NCBI GenBank assembly: GCA_022561355.1
Contig: JADFRJ010000141.1
Span: 1-6,336, forward strand
DNA: 6,336 bases
Origin: Chloroflexota bacterium
GTDB lineage: Bacteria > Chloroflexota > Dehalococcoidia > DSTF01 > RBG-16-68-14
Direction: 5' to 3'
The notes below the pieces were generated by a model, which ran no database searches, was not told the DNA's origin, and saw nothing but the letters and a program-made list of their open reading frames with translations. Position numbers and translations under genes: made by a program. Of this stretch, positions 4,549-6,336 are shown in pieces; within the stretch, counting starts at the first letter, position 1; the number at the start of each line of letters is the position of its first letter.

Positions 4549-5244
4549 ATGGCAAGCACCGTGCTCGTCGTCGATGACGAGAAGAACATCGTCCAGCTCG
4601 CCCGGCTCTACCTGAACAAAGAGGGCTATGAGGTAGAGTCGGCGTACGACGGCCTCGAAGCGCTCAAGATGGCGAAGAGCGTCCGGCCGGACCTGATCAT
4701 CCTGGACCTGATGATGCCGGAGATGGACGGCCTGGAGGTCTGCCGAGAGCTGCGCAAGACCAGCAACGTGCCCATCATCATGCTGACCGCAAAGGGAGAC
4801 GACATCGACCGCATCGTCGGCTTGGAGATCGGCGCCGACGACTATATGACCAAGCCCTTCAACCCGCGCGAGCTGGTGGCGAGAGTGAAGGCCGTCCTCC
4901 GCAGGACCGCCCAGGACGCGCCGGCCCAGGCCGTTCTGGAAGCCGGCGGCCTGCGCTTGGACACGGCCAGCCGCGAGGTCACGTTGGACGGCGCGGAAAT
5001 CACCCTACGCGCCAAGGAGTTCGACCTGCTTACCGCGTTCATGCGCTACGCCGGCATCGTCCTCGACCGGGAGCGGCTCCTCCAGCTCGTCTGGGGCGCC
5101 GACTACTACGGTGACACCCGCACGATCGACGTGCATGTCGCGTGGCTGCGCGAAAAACTCGCCGCTGCCAAGAACGTGAAGATTCAGACCGTCTGGGGCG
5201 TCGGCTACAAATTGGTGGTGGACCAGGATGCCGAAGAGTCTTAG
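4549..5244 (+). CDS. OmpR/PhoB-family two-component response regulator
   Basis: A 231-residue cytoplasmic transcription factor, the usual size. The receiver domain (about 1-119) has the acidic pair Asp9/Asp10 in VLVVDDE, the phospho-acceptor Asp53 in LDLMMPEMDG, Thr80 in MLTAK and Lys102 in TKPF. A linker (about 120-132) leads to the winged-helix DNA-binding domain (about 133-227). This has LRAKEFDLL, the recognition helix in RTIDVHVAWLREKL, and the closing hairpin TVWGVGYKL. The frame is open upstream to 4453, but the ATG at 4549 has GAGAGAGG ending 4 nt before it and gives the normal family N-terminus; an ATG at 4531 lacks a ribosome site. It overlaps the kinase gene by 16 nt, so the two are co-translated partners. 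Relatives include PhoB/PhoP/WalR types; the signal and regulon are not shown. An 11-bp repeat box upstream suggests autoregulation. Confidence 0.96.
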   Translation: MASTVLVVDDEKNIVQLARLYLNKEGYEVESAYDGLEALKMAKSVRPDLIILDLMMPEMDGLEVCRELRKTSNVPIIMLTAKGDDIDRIVGLEIGADDYMTKPFNPRELVARVKAVLRRTAQDAPAQAVLEAGGLRLDTASREVTLDGAEITLRAKEFDLLTAFMRYAGIVLDRERLLQLVWGADYYGDTRTIDVHVAWLREKLAAAKNVKIQTVWGVGYKLVVDQDAEES

Positions 5245-6336
5245 CTCCAGGCTCATTCTTGCCTTCGCAGCCGTCATCCTCCTGACGCTGTCGATCTCTG
5301 CCGTCGGCACCCTCTTCCTCCTCCGAGACCAGCAGCAAGACGCGGCCGAGGAGCGCGTGGGGCGGCTTGCCGAACCGATCGCCGTCACCGTTGCGCTGCT
5401 GGAGCGGGCCGGCGTCGATAGAGCGCAGATCGAGGCCACAATCGATGGCTACGCGGAAAGCTTCGACGTCCGCATCCTCATGGTCGACGGCGAGGGTAAC
5501 GTCAGCTATGACACGGAGTCGCGGCTGAACGGCGGAATCGTCGACGCCTTCACCACCGATCGCCCCGTGATCGAACGAGGAAACGCAACGTTCCGGATGG
5601 CCAGCTTCGATACAGGGGACGAGAACCTCATGTTGTTCGCGTCGCCGAGAGAGAGCGTCGAGCTATCGACGAACCTGTTCGACCAGATCCAGGCGTTTAT
5701 CTATGAGAGCGCCGCCGCCAACAGCGCGCAGCCGGACGAGCTGCCACCTCTGATCAATGAGGCTTTCGACCAACTCCTCCAGCAGCTAGTCGAGGATCTC
5801 GTAAGCGGGCCCGGCGCGCCGCTCACGATTCCCCTCCCCACGACCCGGCCGCTTGTCGCCGTACCTGAAACGGAGATCAGCTCCGCATGGCGGGACATCA
5901 TCCCCCAGGTGAGCATCGCTGGAGGCTTGGCGCTGGTCGTCGCGACGGCCGCCGCGATCCTCATCGCCCGCTCCGTCACCGGCAGACTGGAGCGCGTCAC
6001 CCATGCGGCCCAGGCGATGGCGAAGGGCGACTACGAACAGCGGTTGGATCCTGCGGGCGAAGACGAGATCGCCCGGCTGGCGAACGCGTTCAATCAGATG
6101 GCCCAGCAGGTGAATCGATCGCATCGAATGATGCGCGATCTCTTAGGCAACGTCTCTCACGAACTCAAGACGCCGCTCACGTCGATTCAGGGCTTCTCGC
6201 AGGCGTTGGAGGAAGGCGCCATCTCGTCCGAGGAAGAGTACCGGGAGGCTGGCCGCATCATCAACGAAGAGGCGGAGCGGATGCGCCGCTTGATCGATGA
6301 CCTGATCGAGCTATCCAGGCTCGAATCCGGCCAGGC
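5229..6336 (+). CDS. membrane sensor histidine kinase, 5' part (3' end outside window)
   Basis: An open frame from ATG 5229 to the window edge, 369 full codons. It starts inside the end of the regulator gene (16-nt overlap), the classic order for a cognate pair. Residues about 8-32 are the first membrane helix after a short basic start. Residues 33-226 form an extracytoplasmic sensor region of about 190 residues, with MVDGEGNVSYDT (85-96) like the central strands of a PAS/Cache-like (PDC) fold. A long Gln/Leu/Glu-rich helix follows at about 150-193. The second membrane helix is about 227-247, followed by a HAMP linker (about 248-300, with GDYEQRL and DEIARLANAFNQM). The dimerisation/phosphotransfer domain has His311 in VSHELKTPLT, a HisKA-type H-box. 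The ATPase domain with N, G1 and G2 boxes must lie downstream. The kinase would autophosphorylate His311 and pass the phosphate to Asp53 of the regulator. The ligand is unknown. Confidence 0.95.

Noticed and set aside
5005..6124. Minus-strand open frames opposite the regulator and kinase genes
   Set aside because: Arg/Ser-rich shadows of the coding strand.
5887..6300. Plus-strand 137-residue open frame inside the kinase gene
   Set aside because: It is an out-of-frame shadow; the kinase frame with HAMP and His311 motifs covers the same bases.

Overview
The window is a piece of a GC-rich bacterial chromosome (about 65% G+C where I counted lines in the flanking genes) with six complete genes and two genes cut by the window edges. 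The protein styles (a GHCLPVYP-type nucleotide-sugar dehydrogenase beside a Gfo/Idh/MocA dehydrogenase, a small Zn-ribbon protein, an OmpR/PhoB-type regulator starting MASTVLVVDDEKN) and the use of GTG and TTG starts would fit Chloroflexota or a deep-branching actinobacterium-like lineage. No rRNA or other phylogenetic marker is present, so this is a weak guess.

Positions 1-1885 (+) hold the end of a surface-sugar operon. The 3' part of a Gfo/Idh/MocA oxidoreductase is coupled by an ATGA overlap to a complete UDP-sugar 6-dehydrogenase. Together they resemble the WbpB/WlbA and WbpA pair, which oxidises UDP-GlcNAc at C6 and then C3 on the way to diacetamido-uronic acids of polysaccharides. A small four-cysteine Zn-ribbon gene lies on the opposite strand and converges with the operon, sharing 4 bp at the stop codons.

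Positions 2110-4548 are a lower-GC accessory-looking stretch (47% in one line I counted inside the main gene). It holds a 363-residue protein that I read, tentatively, as a HEPN-like domain interrupted by a charged coiled-coil insertion. It also holds a 71-residue protein (-) built from three related short units, and a 91-residue two-helix membrane protein (-) with a near-consensus promoter. Intergenic DNA here carries two look-alike boxes with 11-bp-spaced repeats (TTAACC-N5-TTAACA and TTGACC-N5-TTAACA), the architecture bound by PhoB/PhoP-type regulators.

Positions 4549-6336 (+) encode a two-component system: an OmpR/PhoB-family response regulator whose end overlaps the start of a membrane histidine kinase by 16 nt. 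The kinase runs off the window before its ATPase domain. One of the 11-bp repeat boxes lies upstream of the regulator gene, so autoregulation is a reasonable hypothesis; the other lies between the Zn-ribbon gene and the HEPN-like gene and could put one of them in the same regulon. No tRNA, rRNA, CRISPR array or insertion sequence was seen.
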